DNA of 64,000 nucleotides from Acetobacter fallax (GTDB lineage Bacteria > Pseudomonadota > Alphaproteobacteria > Acetobacterales > Acetobacteraceae): contig NZ_WOSX01000002.1 of the NCBI RefSeq assembly GCF_011516735.1, forward strand, positions 1 to 64,000, read 5' to 3'. The translations under genes and the position numbers were made by a program. Shown piece after piece: positions 9,069 through 19,545 of the stretch (positions are counted from its first letter, which is position 1; every line of letters begins with the position of its first letter). The notes below the pieces were generated by a model, which saw nothing but the letters and a program-made list of their open reading frames with translations, had not been told where the DNA came from and did no database searches.

Positions 9069-9875
9069 ATGCACAACGTGTCAGATCTGAATGCCGGGCA
9101 TGGCTCAGAAGCCCGTCGCGACACCACAGTCCGCGACCAGACGCCGGACCGGCGAGCCCTCCTCGGCACCCTGATCCGTCCCGCGCTGATGCTGCTCCTG
9201 CTCGCCGCCGGCGCCATCGCCTTCCGCGAAATCCCGGCGCTCAGACACAGCCTCGACAGCACAGCCGCCCTGCGCGACGGCATCAGCGGCCGCCTTCTGT
9301 TCTGCGCCGCCGGCACGCTCTGGTGCCTGTTCGGCCTGCCAAGACAGATCCTCTGTTTCACCGCCGGCCTGGCCTGTGGCTTCTGGGAGGGATCGGCACT
9401 CGCAACCATCGCAACCCTGGCCGGTGCAATGGGCTGCTTCAGCTGGGCACGCTGGGGCGGTCGCGACTGGACAACCCGGCGTCTGAACGGCAACGCCTCC
9501 GCCCCGCAGACCCGGCGCGGCGTGAAAGCGCAGTTCTTCCGGATGAAGCGGGCGCTACACCATCACCCGTTCGCCTCCGTCATGACCCTGAGACTTCTGC
9601 CCGTCGGGTCTTCTCTGCTTCTTAACCTGTTTGCCGGAGTATCAGGCGTCGCAACCGGCCCTTTTGCCGCCGCAACCCTCATCGGCAGCCTGCCGCAGAC
9701 GATGATCTTCGTGCTGCTGGGGTCCGGCGCGAAAATCGATGGCACGGGCCGCGTCGCGCTGGCCGTCGTGCTGTTCGCAGCCTCAGGCGCGCTGGGAGTC
9801 TGGCTCCTCCGCCGAACCGCATCGGAGTTTACGCCCGACACAACCGACACAGTCCCGTTCCGTGCCTCATCCTGA
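9069..9875 (+). CDS. TVP38/TMEM64 (VTT/DedA superfamily) membrane protein
   Basis: About 268 residues with a short polar N-terminus and about six hydrophobic segments. The VTT-type core is visible as LPRQILCFTAGLACGF, followed by a Gly-rich helix and later LRLLPVGSSLLLNLFAGVSG, the typical second re-entrant loop. Family members are inner-membrane proteins linked to lipid scrambling or envelope homeostasis; no specific role can be assigned. An AAGGAGG motif at 9048-9054 points to a start just downstream; the ATG at 9069 is used, although the frame is open from a GTG at 9054. It is divergent from ctaA. Confidence 0.75.
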   Translation: MHNVSDLNAGHGSEARRDTTVRDQTPDRRALLGTLIRPALMLLLLAAGAIAFREIPALRHSLDSTAALRDGISGRLLFCAAGTLWCLFGLPRQILCFTAGLACGFWEGSALATIATLAGAMGCFSWARWGGRDWTTRRLNGNASAPQTRRGVKAQFFRMKRALHHHPFASVMTLRLLPVGSSLLLNLFAGVSGVATGPFAAATLIGSLPQTMIFVLLGSGAKIDGTGRVALAVVLFAASGALGVWLLRRTASEFTPDTTDTVPFRASS

Positions 9876-10026
9876 CTTGCCATCCGGGGGCGTCACGTCA
9901 TAGGAGAGCGCCGACACAACCCCGGCTCTCCGCTCCCGGCAAGACAGCTATCGCGGATTGAGGGGTCAAATTCATCCTCTTCCGCACTAAACCATCCTTT
10001 CACAGCAAAAAGTCCGGAGTGTCCGC

Positions 10027-11292
10027 ATGGCCTCTGATGCCCGCCCGTCCCTGACCGGGGCCGGCCGCACCTATGAGACACCCTCGGCCACGGCCTGGTG
10101 GCTGCCCGTTCTTCTCGGCTTCCTGACAGCCGTCGGCCCGATCTCAACCGATATCTACCTCCCCGCCTTCCCGGCAATGGAGGCGTCGCTGCACACGTCG
10201 CTCGGCTCCGTGCAGATGACATTGTCGATCTGGTTCGCAGGCCTCGCGATCGGGCAGCTCAGCGTCGGCCCCATGTCCGACCGCTACGGCCGCCGCATGC
10301 CGCTGATCATCGGCAACACGATCTTCGGCCTCGCCTCCGCCGCCTGCGCCGCCGCCCCCGATATCATGACCTTCAGCGTCGCGCGATTCGTCGCGTCGAT
10401 CGGCGCCTCGGCCAGCCTGGTCATCCCCACAGCCTGCGTGCGCGATCTCGTGCCGGATCGCCGCGAGGGCGCGCGGATGATGTCAAAGCTGGTCATGGTG
10501 ATGGGCGTCGTGCCGATTCTGGCCCCCATGCTGGGCGGCATCGTCGTGACCTGGGTCTCCTGGCGGGTAATCTTCTGGGCCTCCGCCGCATACGGCCTGA
10601 TCTGCTCGCTGCTCGTGGTGCGCATCCTGCCGGAAACGCTCCCTCCGGCCAGACGGGCACGCCTCTCGCCCATCACGCTGCTCAGCCGCTACCTCGGGCT
10701 TCTGCGGCACCCGGACTTCCTCTCGCACGCCCTGATCGCCGCGTTCTCGACGTTCATGTCGTTCAGCTACCTCACGGCAGCCTCCGCCGTGTTCATCGTC
10801 GTGTTCAAATTCACGCCGCTGCACTTCTCCATGCTGTTCGGCGTCTTCGCCGTGTTCATGATCGGCGCTTCGCAGATCAACGGCGCCCTCGTAAACCGGT
10901 TTGACCCCTCCAGAATTCTGACAGCCTCCGTGCTCGTCTCCGCGCTCGGCACGATCGCTCTCATGGCCGTCTCAATCTGGGTCGCGCACCATCCGGTCAC
11001 GCAGGGTGGCCTGCAACCGGTCGTCATCCTGCTGATCGCAACGATGATCGTCGCCCTCGGCGCAACCGGCCTGATCTATCCGAACGCCACCATGGGCGCC
11101 CTGGCCGAACACGCGCAGGTGGCCGGCGCCGCCTCCGCGCTGGCCGGAACCATGCAATATGTCTTCGGTTCAGTCGCGGGCATCCTGATCGGATTCATGC
11201 CCACAGGCACCCCCGTCCCGATGGCCACCGGAATGCTTCTCGGTGCCCTGATGATGGCGGCAGTCCTGCCAATGAGACCAAAACAGACGTAA
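10027..11292 (+). CDS. Bcr/CflA-family MFS drug exporter
   Basis: 421 residues with twelve predicted membrane segments. The start PISTDIYLPAFP is the hallmark of the Bcr/CflA drug:H+ antiporter group, and GPMSDRYGRRMPLI is the MFS A-motif in loop 2-3. FVASIGASASLVIPTACVRD matches the conserved fourth-helix region with its motif-B Arg-like residue. Members expel drugs such as bicyclomycin or chloramphenicol, or sulfonamides and amino acids. It is a single gene with no regulator beside it. The substrate is unknown. Confidence 0.9.
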   Translation: MASDARPSLTGAGRTYETPSATAWWLPVLLGFLTAVGPISTDIYLPAFPAMEASLHTSLGSVQMTLSIWFAGLAIGQLSVGPMSDRYGRRMPLIIGNTIFGLASAACAAAPDIMTFSVARFVASIGASASLVIPTACVRDLVPDRREGARMMSKLVMVMGVVPILAPMLGGIVVTWVSWRVIFWASAAYGLICSLLVVRILPETLPPARRARLSPITLLSRYLGLLRHPDFLSHALIAAFSTFMSFSYLTAASAVFIVVFKFTPLHFSMLFGVFAVFMIGASQINGALVNRFDPSRILTASVLVSALGTIALMAVSIWVAHHPVTQGGLQPVVILLIATMIVALGATGLIYPNATMGALAEHAQVAGAASALAGTMQYVFGSVAGILIGFMPTGTPVPMATGMLLGALMMAAVLPMRPKQT

Positions 11293-11376
11293 ACCCTCGT
11301 CAAACCCGGTATTCGCACTTGACGCAGGGCCGGATATGACGAGGGTATCGCCACGCGAATACTGACGGGACAAGAG

Positions 11377-13617
11377 ATGGCGCGCCATCCAGCCAAACGG
11401 GCCCATGTGCTCGCGCTCCTCGGCGCGGCACTGCTCATCGTGACCTTCGGCACCCTGGCCATGCAGCTGGGAAACGAAATGGCCCGGCATGGCCAGCTCG
11501 ATAAACAGAGCGTCGGATCAGACCAGTTTATCCGCTCCGTGAACCGACAGGTCAGCGACGCCCGCCGCTGCCACTTCGCCTGGCTCGCCAGACAAAGTCA
11601 GGACGATGAAACCTGTTTCATCAGCGCCATAGACCAGATCGCGGAAGCCCGCACCGGCTTCCCGGTCGTTATCAGATTACAGGAGCGGCTGAACCAGGGC
11701 CATGCCGCCAGCCTCAATCAGGCACGTACCGCCTTCACTCAGATCGCTTCCTGGAAAGCCGCCCCCGAAGACGCCCTCCGCCGCGCGGACACCGACATCG
11801 TTCTCGGCAACCTGGATCAGGCCCTCACACGCCTGAGCAGCGTCGATACGGAAGAACGGGCCGACCGCCTCGCCGATATGCTGCGCAACACAAGCTGGCA
11901 GAAACGGCTGGACGTCCTGGGCATCATCATCGGCGTCCTGGTGATGATCACCGCCGGATGGATTCTGGATCGCAGCTCGCTGGCCGCCGCAGAAGCCGAA
12001 GCCAGCAACCGTAATCTGGCGCTCCAGCTACGCGCCGTGCTCGACAGTCTCACCCTCGGCGTGGCCGTCTTCACCCCGGACGGACAGCTCAGACACTGGA
12101 ACGACCAGCTCGGCGCAATCCTCGGCCTGAAAGATGATTTTCTCCACTATGGCCTCTCTTACAACGACCTCAGCGCCGCTCTGATCGTCGAGGGCCGCCC
12201 CATGCTTGAGCCCCTCTCCCACGTCGAACGCGCATTGCATAAAGGAAGCTGTGCCCCCCCCGTCGTGGTCGAGTGCAAAGGCATCAACAACGCCGATCTG
12301 GAACTCTGCCGCACGCTCTTCTTCGCGCCCGACGGAAGCGTCGATATCGAGGAACGGCGCGGCTTCGTTCTCACCGCCAATGACATCACACTCCGCCTGC
12401 GCAGCGAACGCGCCCTTGGCGAAGCGCAGAAACTCCGCGCCGTCGGCCAGCTCACGGCGGGAATTGCTCATGACTTCAAAAACCTGCTCACCGTCATTCT
12501 CGGCAACCTCGACCTCGCCACGGAAGCCGATCAGGCCGGTGACATCACCCGGCGCCAGCACTGCATCGATGCCGCAACTCATGCCGCGCGACGCTCGGAG
12601 ACGCTGACCGGCCAGCTCCTGTCCTTCATGCGACGCGACCGCCCGGCGCCGGACATGGTCCGACCCGCCGATATCTTCCTGCTCACAACCGGCCTGCTCG
12701 CCCGCGTCATCGGTCCCCGCATCGCCGTCGAATGCGCCGATGCCAGTATAATCTGGCCCGTGCAGGTCAATCCGGCACAACTCGAAAGCGCCCTCCTCAA
12801 TCTCGCTATCAACGCGCGTGACGCCATGCCGGAGGGCGGAACAATCAGTATCAGGGCCACGAATGTGACCTTCCCTGCCGGTGTGGACCTCCTCACGCTT
12901 CCCATCGAAAGTGACCGGGGCCTGCGCGTCACATCGGACACCACCCCCCTGACAGCAGGCGCATGGGTCCGCATCGACGTCACCGATTCCGGCTGCGGCA
13001 TGGGGCCAGAAATCCTGCAACAGCTTTTTGAACCTTTCTTCACCACAAAGGACGAAGGCGCCGGCACAGGCCTCGGCATGGCCATGGTGGTCAATTTCGC
13101 CCACCACTCCGGCGGCCGTGTCGTTGTGTCCTCCGCCCCGCAACAGGGCTCGCAGGTCACGCTCTGGCTGCCACGCGCCAGCGTGGATACCGCACCCGCC
13201 ATTCCGCTGAAGGAAGAGCCACCTGCCGCAAAAGCAGCCCGCAAAGCCCTGGTGGTCGAAGACGATCCGGCCATCCGTGACATTGTGGCCACCATCCTCG
13301 GCATCGCCGGCTACCGCGTGACGGAAGCCGCCGACGGTGAAGCCGCATTCGATCTGGTGGCCGAGGCCGGCAATCAGTACGATCTGCTGGTCAGCGACGT
13401 GCAGCTCCCCGGACCGCTGGACGGATTCCGCCTCGCAAACCTCCTGGCCGAACGCCTCCCCGGTCTCGGGATCGTCTGCATGTCCGGCGACTTCACGGCT
13501 GACGGTCACCGCCCGGCCGCAGCGCCGCCAGGCGCCCGTCTCCTGCCCAAACCCTTCCGTCGTGAAGGTTTCCTGAAGGTCGTGGCCGCCGTGATGGACG
13601 AAAAAGTCGCATCCTGA
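11377..13617 (+). CDS. Hybrid sensor histidine kinase with C-terminal receiver
   Basis: 746 residues: one membrane helix at 10-30, a roughly 150-residue periplasmic sensor, a second helix at 178-197, a PAS-7-like domain (about 215-340), then HisKA with H365 in AGIAHDFKNLL. The ATPase has an N-box NLAINARDAM, GCGMG and TGLGMAM. The C-terminal receiver has D674 (LLVSDVQLPG) and K725 (LLPKPF). All catalytic residues are present. There is no output or DNA-binding domain and no adjacent response regulator, so it must pass phosphate to a distant partner or act through the receiver. A GACAAGAG sequence precedes the ATG. Signal unknown. Confidence 0.9.
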   Translation: MARHPAKRAHVLALLGAALLIVTFGTLAMQLGNEMARHGQLDKQSVGSDQFIRSVNRQVSDARRCHFAWLARQSQDDETCFISAIDQIAEARTGFPVVIRLQERLNQGHAASLNQARTAFTQIASWKAAPEDALRRADTDIVLGNLDQALTRLSSVDTEERADRLADMLRNTSWQKRLDVLGIIIGVLVMITAGWILDRSSLAAAEAEASNRNLALQLRAVLDSLTLGVAVFTPDGQLRHWNDQLGAILGLKDDFLHYGLSYNDLSAALIVEGRPMLEPLSHVERALHKGSCAPPVVVECKGINNADLELCRTLFFAPDGSVDIEERRGFVLTANDITLRLRSERALGEAQKLRAVGQLTAGIAHDFKNLLTVILGNLDLATEADQAGDITRRQHCIDAATHAARRSETLTGQLLSFMRRDRPAPDMVRPADIFLLTTGLLARVIGPRIAVECADASIIWPVQVNPAQLESALLNLAINARDAMPEGGTISIRATNVTFPAGVDLLTLPIESDRGLRVTSDTTPLTAGAWVRIDVTDSGCGMGPEILQQLFEPFFTTKDEGAGTGLGMAMVVNFAHHSGGRVVVSSAPQQGSQVTLWLPRASVDTAPAIPLKEEPPAAKAARKALVVEDDPAIRDIVATILGIAGYRVTEAADGEAAFDLVAEAGNQYDLLVSDVQLPGPLDGFRLANLLAERLPGLGIVCMSGDFTADGHRPAAAPPGARLLPKPFRREGFLKVVAAVMDEKVAS

Positions 13618-13829
13618 CAACGAGCCCGTCGATCGGAAACCAGCACGTATCCCACCGGAAAGTCCCGCGACAGCGGAAGGTTGCGACAGAGTGACTCACG
13701 GGCTAGTGTCCGCGCCTCAGCCGCCGCAGCCATTCCGCCCCTGAAAAAACAGTCTTCTGTTTTCAACGATAAGGGCGGTCCCTGGCCCCGGAGCGGCCGG
13801 TCCGATCAACCCGCTTCTGGCACGGCATC

Positions 13830-14354
13830 ATGCAGAATATTGACCTCAAACAGTATATTCGCGGCATCCCGGATTTTCCGAAGCCCGGCATCCTCTTCTA
13901 CGATATCTCGACACTGCTCCGGAACGCGGACGCATGGCAGCTCGCAACCGCCCGCATGGCCCATGCCATCGCGCCATGGCAGCCCGATCAGCTCGCAGCC
14001 ATCGAATCACGTGGGTTCCTGACCGCCGCACCGCTTTCAACCCGCCTCGGCTGCGGTCTCATCATGCTCCGCAAACCAGGAAAGCTGCCAGGCGAGACAA
14101 TCTCCCTCACCTATGACCTGGAATATGGCAGCGACAGCCTGCACATTCAGGCAGACGCCATCCACTCCGGCCAGCGCATCGTCGTCACCGACGATCTCCT
14201 GGCGACCGGAGGCACTCTCGCAGCCTCCGTCGCGCTGCTGCGCAAAGCCGGTGCAAACGTTGTCGGCGCGTCCGTGCTGGTCGAACTGACCTCACTTGGC
14301 GGTCGCGATAAACTGGACGTCCCGGTTCACTCACTCCTCTCGTATGACGAATGA
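13830..14354 (+). CDS. apt: Adenine phosphoribosyltransferase
   Basis: 174 residues, normal for bacterial Apt. It converts adenine and PRPP to AMP in purine salvage. The type I phosphoribosyltransferase PRPP loop is [14 protein letters not shown], and the N-terminus [20 protein letters not shown] matches Apt, as does [15 protein letters not shown] for the base and PPi loop. The start is the ATG closest to this conserved N-terminus. It is monocistronic; the 210 bp before it hold a short A/T hairpin at about 13746-13763 that could end the kinase transcript. Confidence 0.93.
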   Translation: MQNIDLKQYIRGIPDFPKPGILFYDISTLLRNADAWQLATARMAHAIAPWQPDQLAAIESRGFLTAAPLSTRLGCGLIMLRKPGKLPGETISLTYDLEYGSDSLHIQADAIHSGQRIVVTDDLLATGGTLAASVALLRKAGANVVGASVLVELTSLGGRDKLDVPVHSLLSYDE

Positions 14355-14483
14355 TATCGCTGCGATCGTTTCGCGCTCTTTCGGGAAATTGAGTTATTCG
14401 TTCCGCTAATACGTGATTAAACCAGGCATGGTGTAAGCGAACGTCATGATGTTCGCTTCACGGCAAATGCACGAGGCAAGGGC

Positions 14484-16721
14484 ATGAGTGATGGGGCGAT
14501 CCCCGAAAAAAAGCCACTCACGGCCCTCCTGACAAGCTTTCTGGCCCGCACAGGACTTTCGGCACCAGTCCTGCCATGGCTGTTTGCGCGCGTACGCTGG
14601 CTGATCGCACCGAACATCTACAATTTCGGTTACGCGCTCCGCACCACCGTCGCCTCGCTGATCGCTCTCGGTATCGCCCTGTGGTGGGAACTCGGCAGCC
14701 CCCAGTGGGCCCCTCTTACCGTCTGGATGATCGCGCAGGGCTCACGCGGCAAATCGCTCGCCAAAGCCCGCTGGCACATGTTCGGCATGGTGGTCGGAAC
14801 CCTGGCAGCCATCGGTATCGTTGCCGTCTCGCCCCAGCAACCGCTGATGTTCATCCTGCTGCTCGCGGCCTGCATCGGCCTGTTCTGCTTTATCGGCACG
14901 CTTCTGCCCGGCCCGGCGACGATGACGAATTATCGTATCCACGGCATGCGGGCGAGCGGCTTCACCGTTGCCATCATCGCCCTGGACGGCTCGGCAGACC
15001 CCGACCATATTTTCCTGATCGCAATGTCACGCGCCACCTACATCACGCTCGGCGTCGTCATTGAGACCGTTCTGTCCTCGCTGTTCCAGTTTCGTCTGAA
15101 CGAACGCGCCCGGGACCGCCTGGCCAGCAACTTCATCAGCGCGGTCGGCAAGGCCTCAGACGCACTCGCCGCCATGATGTCCGGCAACAGAAACGCGCTG
15201 AGAAACTCACCGGAAATGCTGGCCTCACTGGCCTCGCTGGGTGACCAGATCGAATTTTCCGAAATCGAAATGGGCAAACACGGCCACGAAGGCGATCATG
15301 CCCGGGCCGCCCTGTCAGATGTCGCGGCCCTGTTTTCCCGCGCACTCGATCTCTCCGCCCTGATGGACGATCCGGCAAGCTATGGCACGACATGGCAGAA
15401 GCTGGCCGACCGAAGTCGTGACTTTCTGCAGTCGCTACCCGATCGCCTGAAGGACCCTCCTGAATTTCCCGGCCTCATGGCCGAACTCGCCTCCCTGCGC
15501 GCCGACTCCCGCCTCGATGCCGCGACCTGCCTCGACATCGAAATGAACATGGTCACGCATCCGCCCGTGAAAATCGCCACAGAGGTTGCCGTCACGCGGG
15601 AAGGGCAGGCCCTGCATGTGCTCGGAGATCTGCTGGATCAGCTTCAGGACGCTCTCACCCAGTTCGAAGCCAGCCGTAATCCCCTGCCCCATGACCGGTT
15701 CCACTTCGCCATGCGCACATGGCGTGACTGGCGTATCGCCTCCGCGAACTGCCTCCGCGCCAGCGTTTCCGTCTTCCTGGCCGGCGTCTTCTGGATCACC
15801 ACCGCCTGGCCTGACGGTCTGGTGTTCGTGATGTTCGTCTGCATCGTCTGCTCGCTGTTCTCCACACTGGAAACACCAGCCATGGCCAGCCGCGCCTTCC
15901 TGCATGGCGCCGTATGCGTGTCGGCCGTCGCCATGGTCATCACCTTCTGGGCTGTTCCGGCTGTGACCATCTACGAGATGCTGGCGCTCGTCCTTATGCC
16001 GTTCATGATGATCGGCGGCCTCGCCTTCTCAAACCCGGCAATGATTCTGGGCGCGGTGGCCTACAATCTCTTCCTGACAATCCTCGTCGGCCCGCTCAAC
16101 CAGGGCCGCACGGACGAAATCCTGTTCTTCAACACCGCCATGCCGCTCTGTCTCGCCATGGCGTTCTGCACATGGATGTACCGCGTCTTCCTGCCACTCG
16201 ACCCCGATGGCGTCCGCTGGGATATGCGACAGCAAATCCTCAGAGGACTGCGCAATCTCGCCCGCAAGCGACATCCGAAACTACCCTCGGATGTCGTGGG
16301 GATCAGCGTCGAGCGTATGGTTCGCCTGCTCAACACCGTCGCCGGACGACGAGGCCCGATCATTGACGCCTATCTGAGCGGCGTCCTCTCCGGCATGACC
16401 GTCGGCCTCGCCATCCTTAATCTGCGCGCAATCCTGATACGTGCCGAACTCCCGCCTGCCGCTGCCCATGACGTGCAGGAGATGCTCGCTCGCATGGCGC
16501 AGTTTACCGGTCGCTACGGAGGCCATTACGGTCGCACAGCACGGGCCACGCGCCTCGCCGTCGCCTCTCTGGAACGACAGGAACAGGTCGAAACCAATCT
16601 GTCACAACGGGTGGAAATCCTGCGTGCTCTGGCCAGCCTGCGCGTCATCTCAGCCGAACTCGCCGGTAATCGCCTGTTCTTCGACGCTTCCAGTCCTTAT
16701 CTGGACCCGATTTTTTCATAA
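14484..16721 (+). CDS. FUSC-family membrane transporter (AaeB-like aromatic acid exporter)
   Basis: 745 residues with two hydrophobic blocks, each followed by a long soluble region: residues about 50-200 (starting LRTTVASLIALGIALWWELG) and about 415-570 (CLRASVSVFLAGVFWITTAW). This duplicated layout is that of FUSC/YccS/AaeB proteins, fusaric-acid and aromatic-acid efflux components that often pair with a membrane-fusion protein. No such partner is adjacent, so it may act alone or have a distant adaptor. It is an inner-membrane protein. It is followed by a perfect GC-rich hairpin, a probable terminator. Confidence 0.8.
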   Translation: MSDGAIPEKKPLTALLTSFLARTGLSAPVLPWLFARVRWLIAPNIYNFGYALRTTVASLIALGIALWWELGSPQWAPLTVWMIAQGSRGKSLAKARWHMFGMVVGTLAAIGIVAVSPQQPLMFILLLAACIGLFCFIGTLLPGPATMTNYRIHGMRASGFTVAIIALDGSADPDHIFLIAMSRATYITLGVVIETVLSSLFQFRLNERARDRLASNFISAVGKASDALAAMMSGNRNALRNSPEMLASLASLGDQIEFSEIEMGKHGHEGDHARAALSDVAALFSRALDLSALMDDPASYGTTWQKLADRSRDFLQSLPDRLKDPPEFPGLMAELASLRADSRLDAATCLDIEMNMVTHPPVKIATEVAVTREGQALHVLGDLLDQLQDALTQFEASRNPLPHDRFHFAMRTWRDWRIASANCLRASVSVFLAGVFWITTAWPDGLVFVMFVCIVCSLFSTLETPAMASRAFLHGAVCVSAVAMVITFWAVPAVTIYEMLALVLMPFMMIGGLAFSNPAMILGAVAYNLFLTILVGPLNQGRTDEILFFNTAMPLCLAMAFCTWMYRVFLPLDPDGVRWDMRQQILRGLRNLARKRHPKLPSDVVGISVERMVRLLNTVAGRRGPIIDAYLSGVLSGMTVGLAILNLRAILIRAELPPAAAHDVQEMLARMAQFTGRYGGHYGRTARATRLAVASLERQEQVETNLSQRVEILRALASLRVISAELAGNRLFFDASSPYLDPIFS

Positions 16722-16728
16722 TCCGGAT

Positions 16729-16749
16729 AAAGGGGGCCACGCCCCCTTT
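16729..16749 (+). terminator. Perfect 9-bp hairpin after the FUSC gene (small repeat family II)
   Basis: The sequence AAAGGGGGC-CAC-GCCCCCTTT forms a fully paired 9-bp stem with a 3-nt loop, starting 8 bp after the stop codon. There is no separate U-tract, although the stem ends in TTT. The same design, with one G-C pair replaced by T-A, occurs at 62160-62178. Position and stem strength suggest transcription termination or 3'-end protection. Confidence 0.6.
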
Positions 16750-16800
16750 CGGGTCCGGACAGCACCCGCGTCACTGCCCGGCTTTAATATATAGCCAGCA

Positions 16801-16925
16801 GTTGTTCAGACTGACCTGTGGACGAAAGCATCCGGGCTCTGCCCGATCCCGGTAGGCACCCCAGGCCCTGCACCCCGATCTGTCGATCAACAGGCCGGTT
16901 TCCGGAAGTCTGTGACCCTTGTGGT
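16801..16925. repeat. Multi-hairpin intergenic repeat, copy A (degenerate)
   Basis: It contains the family landmarks in order: CCGGGCTCTGCCCG near 16832, then CCCTGCACCCCGAT near 16866, then GGTTTCC-GAAGTCTGTGACC near 16897. The middle has shrunk and the right end is lost, and the stem around CTGTG is mutated. It lies between the convergent FUSC and leuB genes. This is the most decayed of the five copies, suggesting an old family in this genome. Confidence 0.65.
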
Positions 16926-16964
16926 CATCACGGACAAGCCGTGTGAAAGCAGACCGAAATACCC

Positions 16965-18074
16965 TCAGCCCTGCAACTTATCCAGTTCACGAACGATGGC
17001 ATCACCCATCACATCCGTGCCAACCCGCGCCATGCCTTCACTCATGATATCGGCAGTCCGCAATCCGGTCGCCAGTACAGCGGCAACAGCCTTCTCAATC
17101 ATGTCAGCTTCCGCCAGCATGCTGAACGAATACCGCAGAAGCATCGCAAAGGAGAGAATCTGCGCGATCGGGTTCGCAATGCCCCGCCCCGCAATATCCG
17201 GCGCGCTGCCATGAATCGGCTCATACAATGCCGGACGACGACCATCGGAATGCACGGCACCCAGCGTCGCAGAAGGAAGCATGCCAAGGCTGCCGGTCAG
17301 CATGGAAGCCAGATCGGACAAAATGTCACCAAACAGATTGCCGGTAACGATCACATCGAACTGACGCGGATTGCGAACAAGCTGCATCGCGCAGTTATCA
17401 GCCAGCATGTGCGACAGAGTAACGTCGGAATACTCACGGGCATGAAGATCCGTCACGACTTCCTTCCAGAGAAGCCCGCTCTCCATCACATTGCACTTCT
17501 CGACCGAACAGACCGAGTTCTGCCGCTTACGCGCCAGATCAAAAGCAACCCTGGCAACACGTTCAATCTCACGCGTCGTATAAACCTCGGTGTTGATCCC
17601 GCGACGCTCGCCATCCGGCAACGTCTCAATGCCACGAGGCTCCCCGAAATAGATCCCGCCCACAGTCTCGCGGACGATCATGATGTCGAGGCCTCTCACC
17701 ACATCCGGTTTGAGCGTGCTGGCATCCACCAGTGCATCAAACACCTTCGCGGGCCGCAGATTGGCAAACAGCCCAAGCTCCTGACGAAGCTTCAGGATCG
17801 CGACTTCAGGACGTTTATCGAAACCGACATGCGCCCATTTCGGGTCACCCACGGAGCCAAACAGAACGGCATCAGCTTCACGCGCTTTCTGAACCACCTC
17901 TTCACGGATCGGCACACCATATTCCGCCAGAGACGCACCACCGACAAGATCTTCGGAAATGTCGAATGTGATCCCACGGCGTCTGCTGAGCCACGCCGCA
18001 ACACGCGCGACCTCACGCATCACTTCGGGACCGATGCCGTCACCAGGAAGAATCAGCAGTTTTTTGGTGCTCAT
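16965..18074 (-). CDS. leuB: 3-isopropylmalate dehydrogenase
   Basis: 369 residues when started at the ATG at 18074. The frame extends 49 codons further upstream, but this start fits the family N-terminus ([13 protein letters not shown]) and has a GGAG motif about 7 nt before it. It oxidises and decarboxylates 3-isopropylmalate with NAD+ in leucine synthesis. Family motifs include FGSVGDPKW, the substrate loop [14 protein letters not shown], and [20 protein letters not shown] with its metal-binding aspartates. No leuC, leuD or leuA is adjacent; single leuB loci are common in this group. Core biosynthetic gene. Confidence 0.95.
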   Translation of the reverse strand: MSTKKLLILPGDGIGPEVMREVARVAAWLSRRRGITFDISEDLVGGASLAEYGVPIREEVVQKAREADAVLFGSVGDPKWAHVGFDKRPEVAILKLRQELGLFANLRPAKVFDALVDASTLKPDVVRGLDIMIVRETVGGIYFGEPRGIETLPDGERRGINTEVYTTREIERVARVAFDLARKRQNSVCSVEKCNVMESGLLWKEVVTDLHAREYSDVTLSHMLADNCAMQLVRNPRQFDVIVTGNLFGDILSDLASMLTGSLGMLPSATLGAVHSDGRRPALYEPIHGSAPDIAGRGIANPIAQILSFAMLLRYSFSMLAEADMIEKAVAAVLATGLRTADIMSEGMARVGTDVMGDAIVRELDKLQG

Positions 18075-18324
18075 GAGAGTCTCCGCCAGATGCCGCATCC
18101 CCGTCGGAGATCGCGACAGCCGGAACGTGTCGCTCGCGCTCCGGCGTTGTAAACTGATCGACAATATTTCATTGCCCGCGCATCGCGATCCGGTCCGTGC
18201 GCCCGGGCCGGTGCAGAGCACATAAAGGCCCGGCGTGCTTACCAGCGCGGCGGCCCGCTTTCAATCCAGGAAGAAAGACCACCCCTGCCCGAATACAGCA
18301 GAGACCGCATGCCACCACACCCGG

Positions 18325-19545
18325 TTACCGCCCGGACCGCCCCTCAATCCGCGGCTGCATCGGAGAAGGACCGTCATAACCCCATGCCATCCCATCCCCT
18401 TCAGAAGCATGAGCCGAAAACCGTGTCTGCGGAAAAGCTTCCGGGCAATTCAGCCTGATCCAGGAAACAATGCCCTCACGGATGGCGCAACGCAGATCCC
18501 AGCTCCGGACAGCCGTGCGCGCACCGGCGGTAATGCGGATCATGATGGTCCGCTCGCTCGCATCCGCGACCTGCACACTGAAATCCTTGCCATTCCATTC
18601 GGGGCAGGCCTCGACAATCTCCCCCAGCCGTGTCCGGATCATGTCCATCGGAGCAACAAAATCGAGGTACAGATACACCGCACCGACCAGTTCAGCCGAA
18701 TTATACGTCCAGTTCTCAAACGGGTTATCGAGAAAATAAGACAGCGGTACGATCCGGCGCCGCTTGTCCCAGCACCGCAGCACCACATAGGTCGAATTGA
18801 TCTCCTCGACCCAGGTCCAGTCACCATTAAACGCAATCATGTCGCCTATGCGGACAGGCTGCGTCACGGCAATCTGCGCGCCGGCAATAAGGTTCGTAAG
18901 AACAGACCGCGCGGCAAAACCGATGATAATGGATGCCGCGCCGGCGGAGGCAAGCAGGCTGAGACCATATTGCCGGACCGGGTCGAACGTCATCAGCGCG
19001 GCGCCAATCGTCAGCACCCCGATAATGATCTCCGCCATACGCTGCAAAAGCCGCACCTGCGTGAGATGCTTACGCCCGAGAATATCCTCCTCGCGGTCAT
19101 CTGCCGAAGCATCAATGTGGCTGATATAGCTCGACGCCCCGATCCGGGCGCTCTTCATCAGCCCCAGCCCGAACGCCAGCACAAGCACGACCGCAAACAG
19201 ATGCGCCAGACTGCCGGCCAGCGAAACCGGAAGATCAAGCGCCGGAATCGCGAAAATTATAAACGTCGAGGTAATGGCTATCTGCGCGGGATGACGCAGA
19301 GTCACCGCCGCCGTGCGAATCAGAGAACCGGATCTGCGACCCGGAATACGCGTCAGAACACGATTGATAATGAAACCGCTGATGAGCGCGACAAACGCCC
19401 CGAGCACGAAGAGAATGAGCAGCGAAGCAAGAGTCGGCGGCATCCAGCCAAACCACCGCCGGATATCCAGAAGCGTATAAAAAAAAGGGCCTCGCAAACC
19501 GTGTGATTCTCCTGATGACAGACGGGAACAGGCATCGCCAGGCAC
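18325..19545 (-). CDS. MscS-family mechanosensitive channel
   Basis: About 406 residues. Four hydrophobic helices are followed by the MscS pore helix region (LLASAGAASIIIGFAARSVL) and the beta domain (IAVTQPVRIGDMIAF), then a soluble C-terminal vestibule. MscS channels open under membrane tension and release osmolytes on hypo-osmotic shock. The first start in this frame is a GTG at 19545; the next ATG is 34 codons in, so the exact start is uncertain. It lies between typA and leuB on the same strand, with gaps of about 200-250 bp that argue against one operon. Confidence 0.85.
   Translation of the reverse strand: MPGDACSRLSSGESHGLRGPFFYTLLDIRRWFGWMPPTLASLLILFVLGAFVALISGFIINRVLTRIPGRRSGSLIRTAAVTLRHPAQIAITSTFIIFAIPALDLPVSLAGSLAHLFAVVLVLAFGLGLMKSARIGASSYISHIDASADDREEDILGRKHLTQVRLLQRMAEIIIGVLTIGAALMTFDPVRQYGLSLLASAGAASIIIGFAARSVLTNLIAGAQIAVTQPVRIGDMIAFNGDWTWVEEINSTYVVLRCWDKRRRIVPLSYFLDNPFENWTYNSAELVGAVYLYLDFVAPMDMIRTRLGEIVEACPEWNGKDFSVQVADASERTIMIRITAGARTAVRSWDLRCAIREGIVSWIRLNCPEAFPQTRFSAHASEGDGMAWGYDGPSPMQPRIEGRSGR

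Noticed and set aside
12028..13620. A 530-codon antisense frame over the hybrid kinase
   Set aside because: Same artefact: the opposite strand encodes intact HisKA, ATPase and receiver domains.
13744..13764. Strong rho-independent terminator before apt
   Set aside because: The AAAACAG/CTGTTTT stem is short and no U-run follows; too weak to list as a terminator.
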